Shown here piece after piece: positions 47,635 to 55,681 of a stretch of 64,000 nt of DNA (positions are counted from its first letter, which is position 1; each line of letters begins with the position of its first letter). Position numbers and translations under genes: made by a program. Where the stretch lies: positions 1,736,001 to 1,800,000 of the forward strand of contig NZ_CP015423.1 of assembly GCF_001719045.1 (NCBI RefSeq), read 5' to 3'. A model generated the notes under the pieces. It was not told the origin of the DNA. It saw only the letters and a list, made by a program, of their open reading frames with translations, and did not search any database. This stretch comes from Paenibacillus polymyxa. GTDB taxonomy: Bacteria; Bacillota; Bacilli; Paenibacillales; Paenibacillaceae.

Positions 47635-48303
47635 ATGGAAGAGATGCTAAAGTGTGCAAAGCTTTTCAAGGAAGATCTATATAAGCAACTGGCTAGAATA
47701 GGTAAATGTCTATCAAGTGACAAACGTCTTGAAATCTTGAATGTACTATCACAAAGTCCCAGAACAGTGGAGAAATTAGCCGCATGTACAGAAATGAATA
47801 TAGCTAATGTTTCTCGTCATCTACAGGTCTTACTGGACGCTAAGCTTGTTAAGTTCACAAAGAAAGGAACTTACGCCATATACTCACTAGCAGATCCTGA
47901 GATCACTGACTTCCTCTCTTCACTATGGAAGATTAGTGAGAAGCAAATTCCTGATATCAGGAGAATGAAAGATGACTTTTTAAACAACTTGAATGACATC
48001 CATACCCTATCCATGGATGAAGTAAAGAAAAAACTAGATGAAAACTCCATTATCTTAGTTGACTTACGCCCCAAAGAAGAGTTTGAAACAGGACATATTC
48101 AAGGAGCAATTTCAATGCCGATGGAAGATCTAGACGTATTAATGGGAGAGTTACCGGAGGAAGCTGAAGTGGTCGCTTATTGTAGAGGGCCATTATGCGT
48201 TTATTCGGCACTTGCTACGCAAAAATTGCAAGTTGAGGGATTCAAGGCGTATCGTATGGAAGACGGAGTGAATGAGTGGCAGGAACATTTTCATATACAT
48301 TAA
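47635..48303 (+). CDS. ArsR-family regulator fused to a rhodanese domain
   Basis: This 222-residue protein joins an ArsR-type winged helix (residues about 10-100; recognition helix NIANVSRHLQVLLDAKLVKF) to a rhodanese domain (about 122-222). The rhodanese catalytic cysteine is C183 in VVAYCRGPLCVYSALA, with C188 in the same loop; the conserved VDLRPKEEFETGHI precedes it. Other cysteines are C7, C25 and C51. Such fusions are known and are thought to sense sulfane sulfur or persulfides. A weak GAGG site precedes the ATG. A terminator follows, so it is monocistronic. It is the best candidate controller of the shared operator in this island. Confidence 0.88.
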   Translation: MEEMLKCAKLFKEDLYKQLARIGKCLSSDKRLEILNVLSQSPRTVEKLAACTEMNIANVSRHLQVLLDAKLVKFTKKGTYAIYSLADPEITDFLSSLWKISEKQIPDIRRMKDDFLNNLNDIHTLSMDEVKKKLDENSIILVDLRPKEEFETGHIQGAISMPMEDLDVLMGELPEEAEVVAYCRGPLCVYSALATQKLQVEGFKAYRMEDGVNEWQEHFHIH

Positions 48304-48322
48304 CCAATCTAAGCCTCATCTA

Positions 48323-48367
48323 AAAAAGACTTCGAAGCCCACATATTTGTGACTTTGAAGTCTTTTT
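48323..48367 (+). terminator. Terminator of the ArsR-rhodanese gene
   Basis: AAAAAGACTTC-GAAG pairs with CTTTGAAGTCTTTTT, with one mismatch, ending in five T. It faces the convergent OsmC gene and may serve both. Confidence 0.8.
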
Positions 48368-48437
48368 GTGAATAATGCAAACCTGGACATTATACGACTT
48401 GATTAGAGCGAATAATACTCATTGACATTTAGCTTTA

Positions 48438-48923
48438 CTATTCCAATCCGTGTGCTGCAATATAGCTACTTGTAAGATCCTCTCCAGAATCGATAGTTAC
48501 TTTTCCTTGAGTTCCTACGGGAATGCCGGCCTTTATCAGTAATTGACCAATATGGCAATTTTCTTCTGCTTTTTGCATCAAAGCTTCTGTCATGCTTATG
48601 TCTTCATTGGTCGCTCCTGGATTCAGAACAACATGCGGGCGATGGGTAATACTTAATTGATCACCTTGAGTTATATTACCTTCTGTATCCATAAAGAATC
48701 CTGTCACAGGAAGTTTATTTTTATCTAACATATATGCTAAGGTCATCGTGTAACAAGCTACTGCAGAAGAGATAAGAAGTTGTTGTGGGTTAGCCCCTTT
48801 ACCACTTCCCCCTTTGGGGACTGGAATTGCAATTTGAGTTTGTAGATTGTCACTTTTAATGCGTCCATCACCCTTTGCATCTTTGTACCAAACCGTATTC
48901 ATGTTAATTGTTTTTTCTGCCAT
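48438..48923 (-). CDS. OsmC/Ohr-family protein
   Basis: This 161-residue protein has the two conserved OsmC cysteines, C57 in ISSAVACYTMTLAYM and C123 in EENCHIGQLLI. These reduce organic hydroperoxides or, in related proteins, sulfane sulfur, using a thiol donor. Start is ATG 48923 after AAAAGGGG; the ORF upstream to 48980 has no site. The promoter at 49161-49206 and the small pseudogene at 49025-49108 lie upstream in the same transcript. Confidence 0.88.
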   Translation of the reverse strand: MAEKTINMNTVWYKDAKGDGRIKSDNLQTQIAIPVPKGGSGKGANPQQLLISSAVACYTMTLAYMLDKNKLPVTGFFMDTEGNITQGDQLSITHRPHVVLNPGATNEDISMTEALMQKAEENCHIGQLLIKAGIPVGTQGKVTIDSGEDLTSSYIAAHGLE

Positions 48924-49024
48924 ATTAACATCCCCTTTTAGATATTGTAAGTCCAAAACTTCGTTAAGGTTAAGATTCATTACTCTATGAGATTTGACAA
49001 ATTTCTCACTAAGGAACAGCTCTT

Positions 49025-49108
49025 TTATAAGTTGTATAAAACCTTTACAGCCGCCTCACGTTCTGGTGCATTAATTTTCAATGTAATTTGAAGCTATGCT
49101 TTTGCCAT
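49025..49108 (-). pseudogene. Truncated ABM-like gene start
   Basis: After a strong GGAGG site, ATG 49108 opens AKA then a TAG stop at codon 5, after which the frame continues LQITLKINAPEREAAVKVLY to a TAA. This reads like the N-terminus of a small antibiotic-monooxygenase-like (ferredoxin-fold) Bacilli protein, but the rest is missing. The family match is from memory and uncertain; the stop and truncation are directly seen. Confidence 0.5.
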
Positions 49109-49160
49109 AGAAATCAAACCTCCAATTAAATTATGTATCGCTCGATTAATACATCAATTA

Positions 49161-49206
49161 TTCAATCGATCAATTGAATTTTATTATATAATTTTACTAA
49201 CGTCAA
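49161..49206 (-). promoter_or_regulatory. Promoter with shared operator core, OsmC transcript
   Basis: TTGACG (49201-49206), 17 bases, TAAAAT (49178-49183), then TCAATTGATCGATTGAA and TAATTG. The inverted repeat TTCAAT-N6-ATTGAA (49161-49178) overlaps the last base of the -10. It is identical at 20 of 23 bases to the trxA promoter region following its -10. Confidence 0.75.
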
Positions 49207-49626
49207 GTATACAACTAACGTACAAAGTGAAAAATTATAAATATTATTCATGTATTTGTAATTGAACTCCCACCAATAGTTACCGCTTTCAGACCTTATT
49301 TCATATTGAAGCCCTCATTGATATAACACTGTAATTTATGTAATGCTTCACATGTCAAACGGGGTAGTACCAGCGTCGCTGTCACTATGGGCAAAGACAG
49401 AGCTAGGCTGCCGACATTGATCGGCAGCCTAGTCTTAGTTAGAGATTGAACTATCGTTTCCCGTTAGTTTAATGATCTGACTTTTTTCTTCATCATGACA
49501 TCAAGAAAATATAGTAAAGTGTGCATATTAGCTTTTACCCCAATATGCACACGCCATCAACATATTTACAGTTAGATACCGTTCTTTTGATAATTTTTCT
49601 TGCTACCCGTCCGTGTTATTCACAGT
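49207..49626. other. 420-base gap with one perfect hairpin
   Basis: No gene is supported. CTAGGCTGCCGA (49403-49414) and TCGGCAGCCTAG (49421-49432) form a perfect 12-bp stem without a clear T run on either side. The higher G+C of the stem stands out from its A+T-rich surroundings and it may be a relic of a lost gene's terminator. Confidence 0.5.
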
Positions 49627-50139
49627 CTATCTTAGCTTTTTAAAATAATCGAATAACGCATGAATTTCTTTATAGGATACATCCCCATATATTGACATCG
49701 TTTCGAAAGTTACGCCTTCATAATTTGAAAACAAGTAATCCTGAGACTCAAAACCTAAGAGTTGATAAAAACTTTTCCTTTTAATTCTTTGATTATTATT
49801 AAGAAATTTAGGGTTAACTTCTTCAATATTCAGGCAAATCCGATAGTTAGAGTATTTATTTATTATCTCATTAACAACTGCTTTCCCGTACCCTTTATTT
49901 TGATATGCTTTACTAATTGCCAAATAGAATATGTAAAGCATATCGTTTTTTACGATTAGATAATTCATTCCTACCAGCGTGTAATCATCATATATTCCAT
50001 AAAACAAATGGTCGGTATCATTGCTTATCTCTACCAATTTATTATATGGGACCATCTCTTCTTTAGGAAACGAATCATCATAGATTTTTTTTATCTCATC
50101 AATATTCTCGTTATTAACTCTTTTTAATACTACAGTCAT
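49627..50139 (-). CDS. GNAT-family N-acetyltransferase
   Basis: This 170-residue enzyme has the GNAT acetyl-CoA loop in AISKAYQNKGYGKAVVNEII (Q/RxxGxG/A form) near residues 75-94, preceded by beta strands with YIFYLAI. The C-terminal part has SFYQLLGFESQDY, typical of the fold. The acceptor is unknown. AGCGAGGAGAAATTT sets the ATG. Codon use is A+T-rich (many AAT, AAA, TTT codons), consistent with horizontal acquisition. Confidence 0.88.
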   Translation of the reverse strand: MTVVLKRVNNENIDEIKKIYDDSFPKEEMVPYNKLVEISNDTDHLFYGIYDDYTLVGMNYLIVKNDMLYIFYLAISKAYQNKGYGKAVVNEIINKYSNYRICLNIEEVNPKFLNNNQRIKRKSFYQLLGFESQDYLFSNYEGVTFETMSIYGDVSYKEIHALFDYFKKLR

Positions 50140-50273
50140 AAATTTCTCCTCGCTCTATTTTTTAAGAAGATTTCGTACTTATGCCAATCGCTTTGATATG
50201 AAAAAAAAAATATATATGTCTATCTCTTACAGGTCACAGTTCAAATTCTCAGGATCCTCTCTTTAAGTGCTCT

Positions 50274-51458
50274 TTAGTTTACCACTTGATTTTGAATTTT
50301 ACCTTCTTTCTTTCCATACAACATGTAATATAGAAAAAGTGTAGCTAATACAATTAATCCGAGTATTACATACAAACCACTATATCCTGTAGCTGGAATT
50401 ATCAAACCGATAATCGATGGGCCAAATCCGTTCCCTAGATCATAGAATATAAAGAACGTCGCAGTTGCTAAGCCAACTCGGTGAGGTTCGGCTAAATTGA
50501 TGGCTATGGCTTGAGTTATGGAAGAAATATTACCAAATCCCAGAGCAACTAATGCTCCTACCAATAACAATGTAAAGCTACTGTTAACTGAGCTTAAAAG
50601 AAGCATCCCTACTCCATATATAATAAGAGCCGGATATATGATAATGTTAGCACCTTTTTTGTCCATTATTCGTCCTGTAAAAGGTCGTGATATTAAGACA
50701 AAAACAGTATATACCATAAAGAAGAAACTTGCTGTGTCTATTAACCCTAACTCCAAAGCATAAATATTTAAATATGAAACTATGCCGGAAAAACAAAAAG
50801 TCATGAAAAAAATAATAATTGCTATCGGCATTACTTTTGGCTCAACAAAGTCAGAGATTTTTATTCCCTTTTTATTGTTCTTCTCAGTCTTGTACGTTGC
50901 GGGAAACTTCAGAAAAAATGCGATTACTAAGCTAAAAATTCCAAGCAATAGACTTAAAGAAAAAATCATTTCAAAGTTTGAGTTTTGACTCAAAACTAAA
51001 CCAATAAATGGACCGATTCCTGTGGCCAAGGCCGTACTAATTGCAAAATAACTTATCCCTTCACCTTTTCGTGGTGCAGGAAGGCTAAATACAACAACCG
51101 TACTCACAATTGTAGATATAATACCCACTGTGATACCGTTTAAAAGCCGATTTAATATGAGAAAGTTAACATTAAGATGAACGAAATAAAGTAATGTTGT
51201 TAAAATTAATAAAAACAAGCTGGTCATCAAGATTTTTTTGGAATGTATAAGACGTCCTGTAGACAAACGCCCTAATAATGAACCGATAATAAAAATACCT
51301 GCGACGATACCAGCTTGGCCGGTTGATGCATCAAATTCATTAATTGCATAAAGAGTGATTGTCGCGTTTAATAAAAAGAAAATTAATGTCATAATGAAAT
51401 TGACAGACGAAAGAATAATAAAGTTTTTCGTCCACAATTTAGGATTCGTTTGGTTCAC
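50274..51458 (-). CDS. MFS transporter
   Basis: This 394-residue transporter has 12 hydrophobic segments and the loop 2-3 signature LGRLSTGRLIHSKKIL, repeated in degenerate form at SRPFTGRIMDKKGANI in the second half. It starts at GTG 51458 with AGGAGAATATGCT. Similar sequence to YwoG-like putative drug or metabolite exporters. A+T-rich composition matches the acetyltransferase gene downstream. Confidence 0.88.
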   Translation of the reverse strand: MNQTNPKLWTKNFIILSSVNFIMTLIFFLLNATITLYAINEFDASTGQAGIVAGIFIIGSLLGRLSTGRLIHSKKILMTSLFLLILTTLLYFVHLNVNFLILNRLLNGITVGIISTIVSTVVVFSLPAPRKGEGISYFAISTALATGIGPFIGLVLSQNSNFEMIFSLSLLLGIFSLVIAFFLKFPATYKTEKNNKKGIKISDFVEPKVMPIAIIIFFMTFCFSGIVSYLNIYALELGLIDTASFFFMVYTVFVLISRPFTGRIMDKKGANIIIYPALIIYGVGMLLLSSVNSSFTLLLVGALVALGFGNISSITQAIAINLAEPHRVGLATATFFIFYDLGNGFGPSIIGLIIPATGYSGLYVILGLIVLATLFLYYMLYGKKEGKIQNQVVN

Positions 51459-51555
51459 AGCATATTCTCCTGTCTGTAGATTTTGGTAAATACTTGATAT
51501 GCAAGTGAGCTAATATTCTGCATTAAAGGAATAAATAACTTGTTATAAAAATTCA

Positions 51556-51586
51556 TAATAAAATGAGACCCATATGAAGGTCTCAT
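51556..51586 (-). terminator. Terminator of the metallo-beta-lactamase-fold gene
   Basis: ATGAGACC pairs with GGTCTCAT on the minus strand followed by TTTATTAT, between the MBL-fold gene and the MFS gene. Confidence 0.75.
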
Positions 51587-51644
51587 ATTATTTGAACAAC
51601 ACAATCTCCAATGCGACTCATATTCCAACCTTTCGCAGTGCACA

Positions 51645-52409
51645 TTAAAAAGTGTACGATTCGCCGTCTTCGGGAACTAATAAATTAGAGGTGAATCCCT
51701 TTTCTTCTCCAAAGCTTTTTAGTTCTTTTCTAGATAATGTCCAATGATTAACTGCTTCCATATGGACTGAGATAATTTTGGCGTTAGGAGCCGCCTTATG
51801 CACCTCGTAAACATCTTCTTTGCCCATTATAAGTGAGCCCAAATCATGCCAACTATTATTTCCAGCGTTCAACACGATAATCTCAGGAGTGTGGGAAATG
51901 ATTTCTTTTTCGACACCTTCATACCATACTGTATCTCCGGCTAGGTATAACGTCTTCTCGTTGGCATGTTTGAAGACAACACCACATACCTGACCCATCA
52001 TTTTTAATAAATCTTTCCCTCTGCCGTGCTCGCCTTTTGTTTTAATTAACTGAATACCTTCAAAAAGCGTATCTTCAGCAAGTACTTCTACTTGTTGAAA
52101 ACCGTCACTTTCAACTTGTTTAGCATCTTCTTCGTTTTGTACAAAAACTTTAGTGCCTTTTGGAAGCACTGCTTTTGCTATATCATCGTAGTGATCTAGA
52201 TGCAAATGAGTCAGAATAACAGCATCGACATCCTTAATGATGTCGTTAACGGACATTGGCAAATCAATTATAGGATTTCTCAAATCCTCTCTGATCCCCG
52301 CCGGGAATGGACCATACAGACCTTTGTACGCAAGTAATGGATCGACTAGGAACTTTTTACCTGCATAGTGAACAATGATTGTTGCATTTCGAACTTGTTG
52401 AATGTGCAT
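51645..52409 (-). CDS. Metallo-beta-lactamase-fold hydrolase
   Basis: This 254-residue zinc hydrolase has the HxHxDH motif in LTHLHLDHYDDIA, an Asp ligand in LYLAGDTVWYEG and a late His in ISVHMEAVNHW. It resembles the YtkL/UlaG-like group that acts on small cyclic or ester substrates. Start is ATG 52409, 14 bases after GAAGGAG; this long spacing is odd but no better start is visible. It is divergent from an Lrp-type regulator 140 bases away, which probably controls it. Confidence 0.85.
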   Translation of the reverse strand: MHIQQVRNATIIVHYAGKKFLVDPLLAYKGLYGPFPAGIREDLRNPIIDLPMSVNDIIKDVDAVILTHLHLDHYDDIAKAVLPKGTKVFVQNEEDAKQVESDGFQQVEVLAEDTLFEGIQLIKTKGEHGRGKDLLKMMGQVCGVVFKHANEKTLYLAGDTVWYEGVEKEIISHTPEIIVLNAGNNSWHDLGSLIMGKEDVYEVHKAAPNAKIISVHMEAVNHWTLSRKELKSFGEEKGFTSNLLVPEDGESYTF

Positions 52410-52551
52410 ATTTATATATAATTCTCCTTCTGTTTTTTTAATTTTGTTTCTTGACAATGATAAGTTTATACTAGATGTAACCTTCAAATACACAGATTAA
52501 ATAAAGTGTATTGGTCTTTTTACTTTATTTTTTAAAGGAGATGCGTTTTAT

Positions 52552-52965
52552 TTGGATCAAACAGATAAACGAATTATTGAAGAGCTGAGTCAAAATAGTC
52601 GAATTACCATGAAAGAATTAGGGGAAAGAGTGCACCTAACTGGACCTGCAGCAGCAGCCCGGGTAGAAAAACTTGAGGATACTGGAGTTATAGAGGGATA
52701 CAGCATTAAAGTTAATCACGCAAAATTAGGATGTTTTACGTATGCATTTCTAAATATTTATATTAAAGATACACACCATCAACCATTTCTTTCATTCATT
52801 CATTCTAAAGAGGATCACATCCTAAATAATTACAAAATAAGCGGTGATGGATGCTATCTGCTTGAATGTAGGTTTCCAAGTAATGAAGCGTTAAACCAAT
52901 TTTTATTAGAGTTAAACAATTACGCTAACTACAAATTATCCATTGTAATCGAGAAAACCTTGTAA
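52552..52965 (+). CDS. Lrp/AsnC-family transcriptional regulator
   Basis: This 137-residue regulator has an N-terminal helix-turn-helix (IEELSQNSRITMKELGERV, then TGPAAAARVEKLEDTGVIEG) and a C-terminal RAM-type ligand-binding domain. It starts at TTG 52552 behind AAAGGAG. Such proteins bind amino acids and often regulate the divergently transcribed neighbour, here the MBL-fold hydrolase. The family and orientation are clear; the ligand is not. Confidence 0.9.
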   Translation: MDQTDKRIIEELSQNSRITMKELGERVHLTGPAAAARVEKLEDTGVIEGYSIKVNHAKLGCFTYAFLNIYIKDTHHQPFLSFIHSKEDHILNNYKISGDGCYLLECRFPSNEALNQFLLELNNYANYKLSIVIEKTL

Positions 52966-53240
52966 AAAAGAACGTACAAAGAAACTTTTATTTCTGAGAA
53001 ACGAACCCATCAGAAAAAGATCCACCCTTAAAAAGAGTATATTAAGAAGGTTTTTAAACTAACCTGCCCGTTAGCCTAGTCCCCATGAATAAATAAAAGT
53101 TCCGAATTATTTATTTTTGTATATGGAACTTCGAGTTATTTGAGACACATATTGTCTAACATATACAGCTTGGATATACTTATTTCAAGCGCTAAGTTCC
53201 GTTACTCACAGTAATAGGAACTTTATTCGGAAGGGATTAC

Positions 53241-53618
53241 ATGAAGCGAAATTGGGAACTGGACGAGCTGATTGAGCATTTTACCTTTCTCCCGAACGAA
53301 ATGCAGCAAATGGGGAATAAGAGCAGTGAGACGAGGATCGGTTTCGCGGTCATGTTTAAGTTCTTCCAATACGAGGCACGATTTCCGTTCCATAAATTTG
53401 AAGTACCTAAGACCGTCATTTCATACATCGCCAAGCAAATCGAAGTGCCGGCAGAACTGTATGCACAATACGATTGGAACGGTCGGATGATCAAATATCA
53501 CCGCGCTCAAATCCGAGAATTTTTTGGCTTTCGAGAAAATACCGTTCAAGATTCACAAGAGATGCCGGAATGGCTATGCCAGCATGTCCTGCATGTAGCC
53601 AGGAGTGGGAACATATAA
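53241..53618 (+). pseudogene. Tn3-family transposase N-terminal remnant (DUF4158)
   Basis: After GGAAGGGATTAC, ATG 53241 opens the DUF4158 start of a TnpA: ELDELIEHFTFLPNEMQQMG, GFAVMFKFFQYEARFPF and YDWNGRMIKYHRAQIREFFG. About 110 residues remain of a protein normally near 980. No DDE catalytic region, resolvase or terminal inverted repeats are seen nearby. The reading frame breaks into an unrelated LacI tail near 53600. Confidence 0.85.
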
Positions 53619-53815
53619 AGGAATCGGTTTACGGACGGGGCATTATGGGGTTTAATAATTCTGCACTCGCTCCTTTGCTGGATCTGACAACGATTAACTA
53701 TCCTGTTGACTTTCAGGCCGACAATGCCTTTATTATTATTCATAATAAGCTTAACCAGACGAAAAACGCACTAAATTCACTAGAGTTTACTTTGGTGGAA
53801 CGAAAATCAACATAA
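53600..53815 (+). pseudogene. LacI-family regulator C-terminal remnant
   Basis: The plus frame reads GRGIMGFNNSALAPLLDLTT and INYPVDFQADNAFIIIHNKL, ending LEFTLVERKST, which matches the last part of a LacI/PurR-type effector domain. The DNA-binding domain and most of the effector domain are missing. The join to the transposase remnant at about 53590-53610 suggests that a transposon insertion and later deletion destroyed both genes. Confidence 0.75.
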
Positions 53816-53836
53816 AAGAACATATAACGCATGTTT

Positions 53837-53888
53837 TGTTGTTAGAAAAACCACCTTTTACTTGGTAAAGGTGGTTTTTCTAACAACA
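53837..53888. terminator. Long bidirectional hairpin
   Basis: About 22-23 bp of perfect stem (TGTTGTTAGAAAAACC... with ...GGTTTTTCTAACAACA) with a tiny loop, T-rich within the arms. It ends the LacI remnant and may also stop minus-strand transcription. Confidence 0.7.
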
Positions 53889-53978
53889 GAATTGGCCATT
53901 ACTTGAAATACACCTTCAATAAAAAGCCTAAGAAAGGACATAATACTGAAGGTGTGCCTTTTGTTTTTAATCGAAGAT

Positions 53979-54311
53979 TTAAACTTCATCGGACAATAAC
54001 TGTAATTGTTTTTTCAATTGTTCAAATTGAACAAAACGACCTTCGCGTAGATATTCTCTCCCATCAAGAAAAACCAAGATCGTCGGCACAGAAAAAATTA
54101 AAAACCTTCCTGTGATCTCCTCCACTTGACTAGCATCAACATGAGCAAGTGCCAATTTAGGGTATAGATTAAGCATTGTTTTGAGCTTAGAGTAAATGGC
54201 ATAGCATACATTACAATCATCTTGAGATACGTATAACATACTCAAAGGATTACTTCCGATGAAGGATTCTATTTCTTGTATTGAGGTTAAGTCCACTAAA
54301 CGCACGCTCAA
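53979..54311 (-). CDS. Thioredoxin-like protein (CNVC active site)
   Basis: This 110-residue thioredoxin-fold protein has its active site at C33-N-V-C36 in SQDDCNVCYAIYSKL and the cis-proline in FSVPTILVFLDG. The missing Trp and Gly-Pro of the usual WCGPC suggest a specialised reductase or disulfide donor. It starts at TTG 54311 (or GTG 54305) behind AGAGGAG. It lies downstream of the amine oxidase pseudogene and is similar to small thioredoxin family proteins of Bacilli. Confidence 0.82.
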   Translation of the reverse strand: MSVRLVDLTSIQEIESFIGSNPLSMLYVSQDDCNVCYAIYSKLKTMLNLYPKLALAHVDASQVEEITGRFLIFSVPTILVFLDGREYLREGRFVQFEQLKKQLQLLSDEV

Positions 54312-54339
54312 ACTTCTCCTCTCTTAAAATGACCATTCA

Positions 54340-55100
54340 TATTCATTGTTTAAATCCTTTTTCCAGACAAAAAATATGCCCTCCAATTGTTCCAACACAA
54401 GTTACATGAGTTTATCTTCTCCCAAAGTCTGCCGCTCCTTTACTGGTAAACCAAAAATCCAAAAAGGGCACCTGTCCCTGTACCTGGTGAAGCATCGTGA
54501 ATTTCTTGTAGAGATCCCACCCAACTCGATGTAAAACCGCAGAGTCCAACTTCACGTCAAAATGGTCGTCGTAAATGGCAATAACTTTAGCTTGACCGGC
54601 CATCCATGTTGGTTTACCAACTAAATATGACTGCAGATCATAAGGAAGCTTTGGCTCAAATTTAATATTCTTTCAGCTAGCCGTGGTTGAATAGCAATAG
54701 TAACTACAGTTGTCTAAAATTGTTTTCCGTTGGCTTCTAAGCAGATTGTACCGTCTTCTTCTTGATGAATCAAAGTTACACGTGTGTTAAGCTGGATTGC
54801 TCCTTATGGCAAAGTAGCACTTATCGCCTCAATCATAGACTTACTCCACTAACAAATCTTAGTGAGGGCTCCATTGCCTCATGTGGTAAAAGATGTTGTT
54901 GTGGTGTTTCATGTTGGGAACGTTCTAAGAGCATTCGTCCTTTGTTATTTGTTAAATTGATTAAATGTCTCCAAACCCAGTTCTTTTGTGAGTTGAGTAT
55001 TAATTTTCTCATAGTGTGGCAGAACCATGTAGGTCCAAGATCGAATTTTCCGAGTTCCAACGATTATCACCGGAGCATTTTTTTCAACTTGGTTTCTCAT
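54340..55100 (-). pseudogene. Flavin monoamine oxidase-like pseudogene
   Basis: ATG 55100 follows GAAGGAG and opens RNQVEKNAPVIIVG, the start of a FAD-binding fold; the glycine-rich loop and much of the N-terminal domain are deleted. Homologous pieces then follow in shifting frames: EAMEPSLRFVSGV, SMIEAISATLP, GAIQLNTRVTLIHQEEDG, FEPKLPYDLQSYL, GKPTWMAGQAKVIAIYD, SSWVGSLQEIHDASPG and GLPVKERQTLGEDKLM. At least five frameshifts or stops are visible. The family is clear from these pieces. It sits downstream of trxA. Confidence 0.82.
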
Positions 55101-55228
55101 TGTTTCTCTCCTTCATCCATGTTTCATCAGGGAGTCACATATGTTAAAAGATTATCTTCTCTATATGATGATATTGAGTCACTCTCAAACTGCATCCGCT
55201 ACGTTGAAGGGAGCGCTCTCAGAAACAA

Positions 55229-55269
55229 AAAAAGAATCGACAACATTATTTCATTATAATGTTGTCGAT
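55229..55269 (-). terminator. Terminator of trxA
   Basis: A perfect 14-bp stem (ATCGACAACATTAT with ATAATGTTGTCGAT) is followed by TCTTTTTTTG on the minus strand, just past the trxA stop. Confidence 0.9.
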
Positions 55270-55276
55270 TTTCACA

Positions 55277-55594
55277 TCAATTAACCAATTTAAGAATTTT
55301 GTCTTTAAGGACATTTTTTTGATTTACACCAACCATAGTATCAACGAGCTTACCATCTTTAAAAAGCAACAAAGTTGGAATACTTCGAATACCAAATTGT
55401 GAAGCTAATTCGGTTTCCTCGTCGACATTAACTTTTGCCAACGTTGCCTGTCCTTTCAGCTCATCAGCTAATTCTTCCACAATAGGAAGCTGAATTTTAC
55501 AAGGTCCACACCATGGAGCCCAAAAGTCTACCAAGGTCACGCCAGACTGGATTTGATTTGAAAACGTATTTTTTGTCAATGCAGTTGCTCCCAC
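55277..55594 (-). CDS. trxA: Thioredoxin
   Basis: This 105-residue classical thioredoxin has the active site DFWAPWCGPCK (C29 and C32) and the cis-proline loop GIRSIPTLLLFKDG. It reduces protein disulfides in the cytoplasm. Start is GTG 55594, behind GGGGGGATC; GTG 55609 lacks a site. The promoter carries the shared operator core, which links it to the OsmC and ArsR-rhodanese genes. It probably is a second trx besides the housekeeping copy (inference). Confidence 0.92.
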   Translation of the reverse strand: MGATALTKNTFSNQIQSGVTLVDFWAPWCGPCKIQLPIVEELADELKGQATLAKVNVDEETELASQFGIRSIPTLLLFKDGKLVDTMVGVNQKNVLKDKILKLVN

Positions 55595-55635
55595 TGGAGA
55601 TCCCCCCACTAAATATAATTTATCATTAACAATTA

Positions 55636-55681
55636 TTCAATTGATTAGTTGAATTATAAATCTATACTCTCCTTCTGTCAA
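55636..55681 (-). promoter_or_regulatory. Promoter with shared operator core, trxA
   Basis: TTGACA (55676-55681), 17 bases, TATAAT (55653-55658), then TCAACTAATCAATTGAA and TAATTG. The palindromic TTCAA-N8-TTGAA lies at 55636-55653. Both hexamers are full consensus, so without a repressor trxA should be strongly expressed. Confidence 0.8.

Noticed and set aside
53000..53240. Terminal inverted repeats of a Tn3 element
   Set aside because: AGTTCC/GGAACT pairs are present but do not match a Tn3-type end and no partner end was found.
54762..55259. Plus-strand 165-residue frame
   Set aside because: It is antisense to the amine oxidase pseudogene and has no ribosome site.
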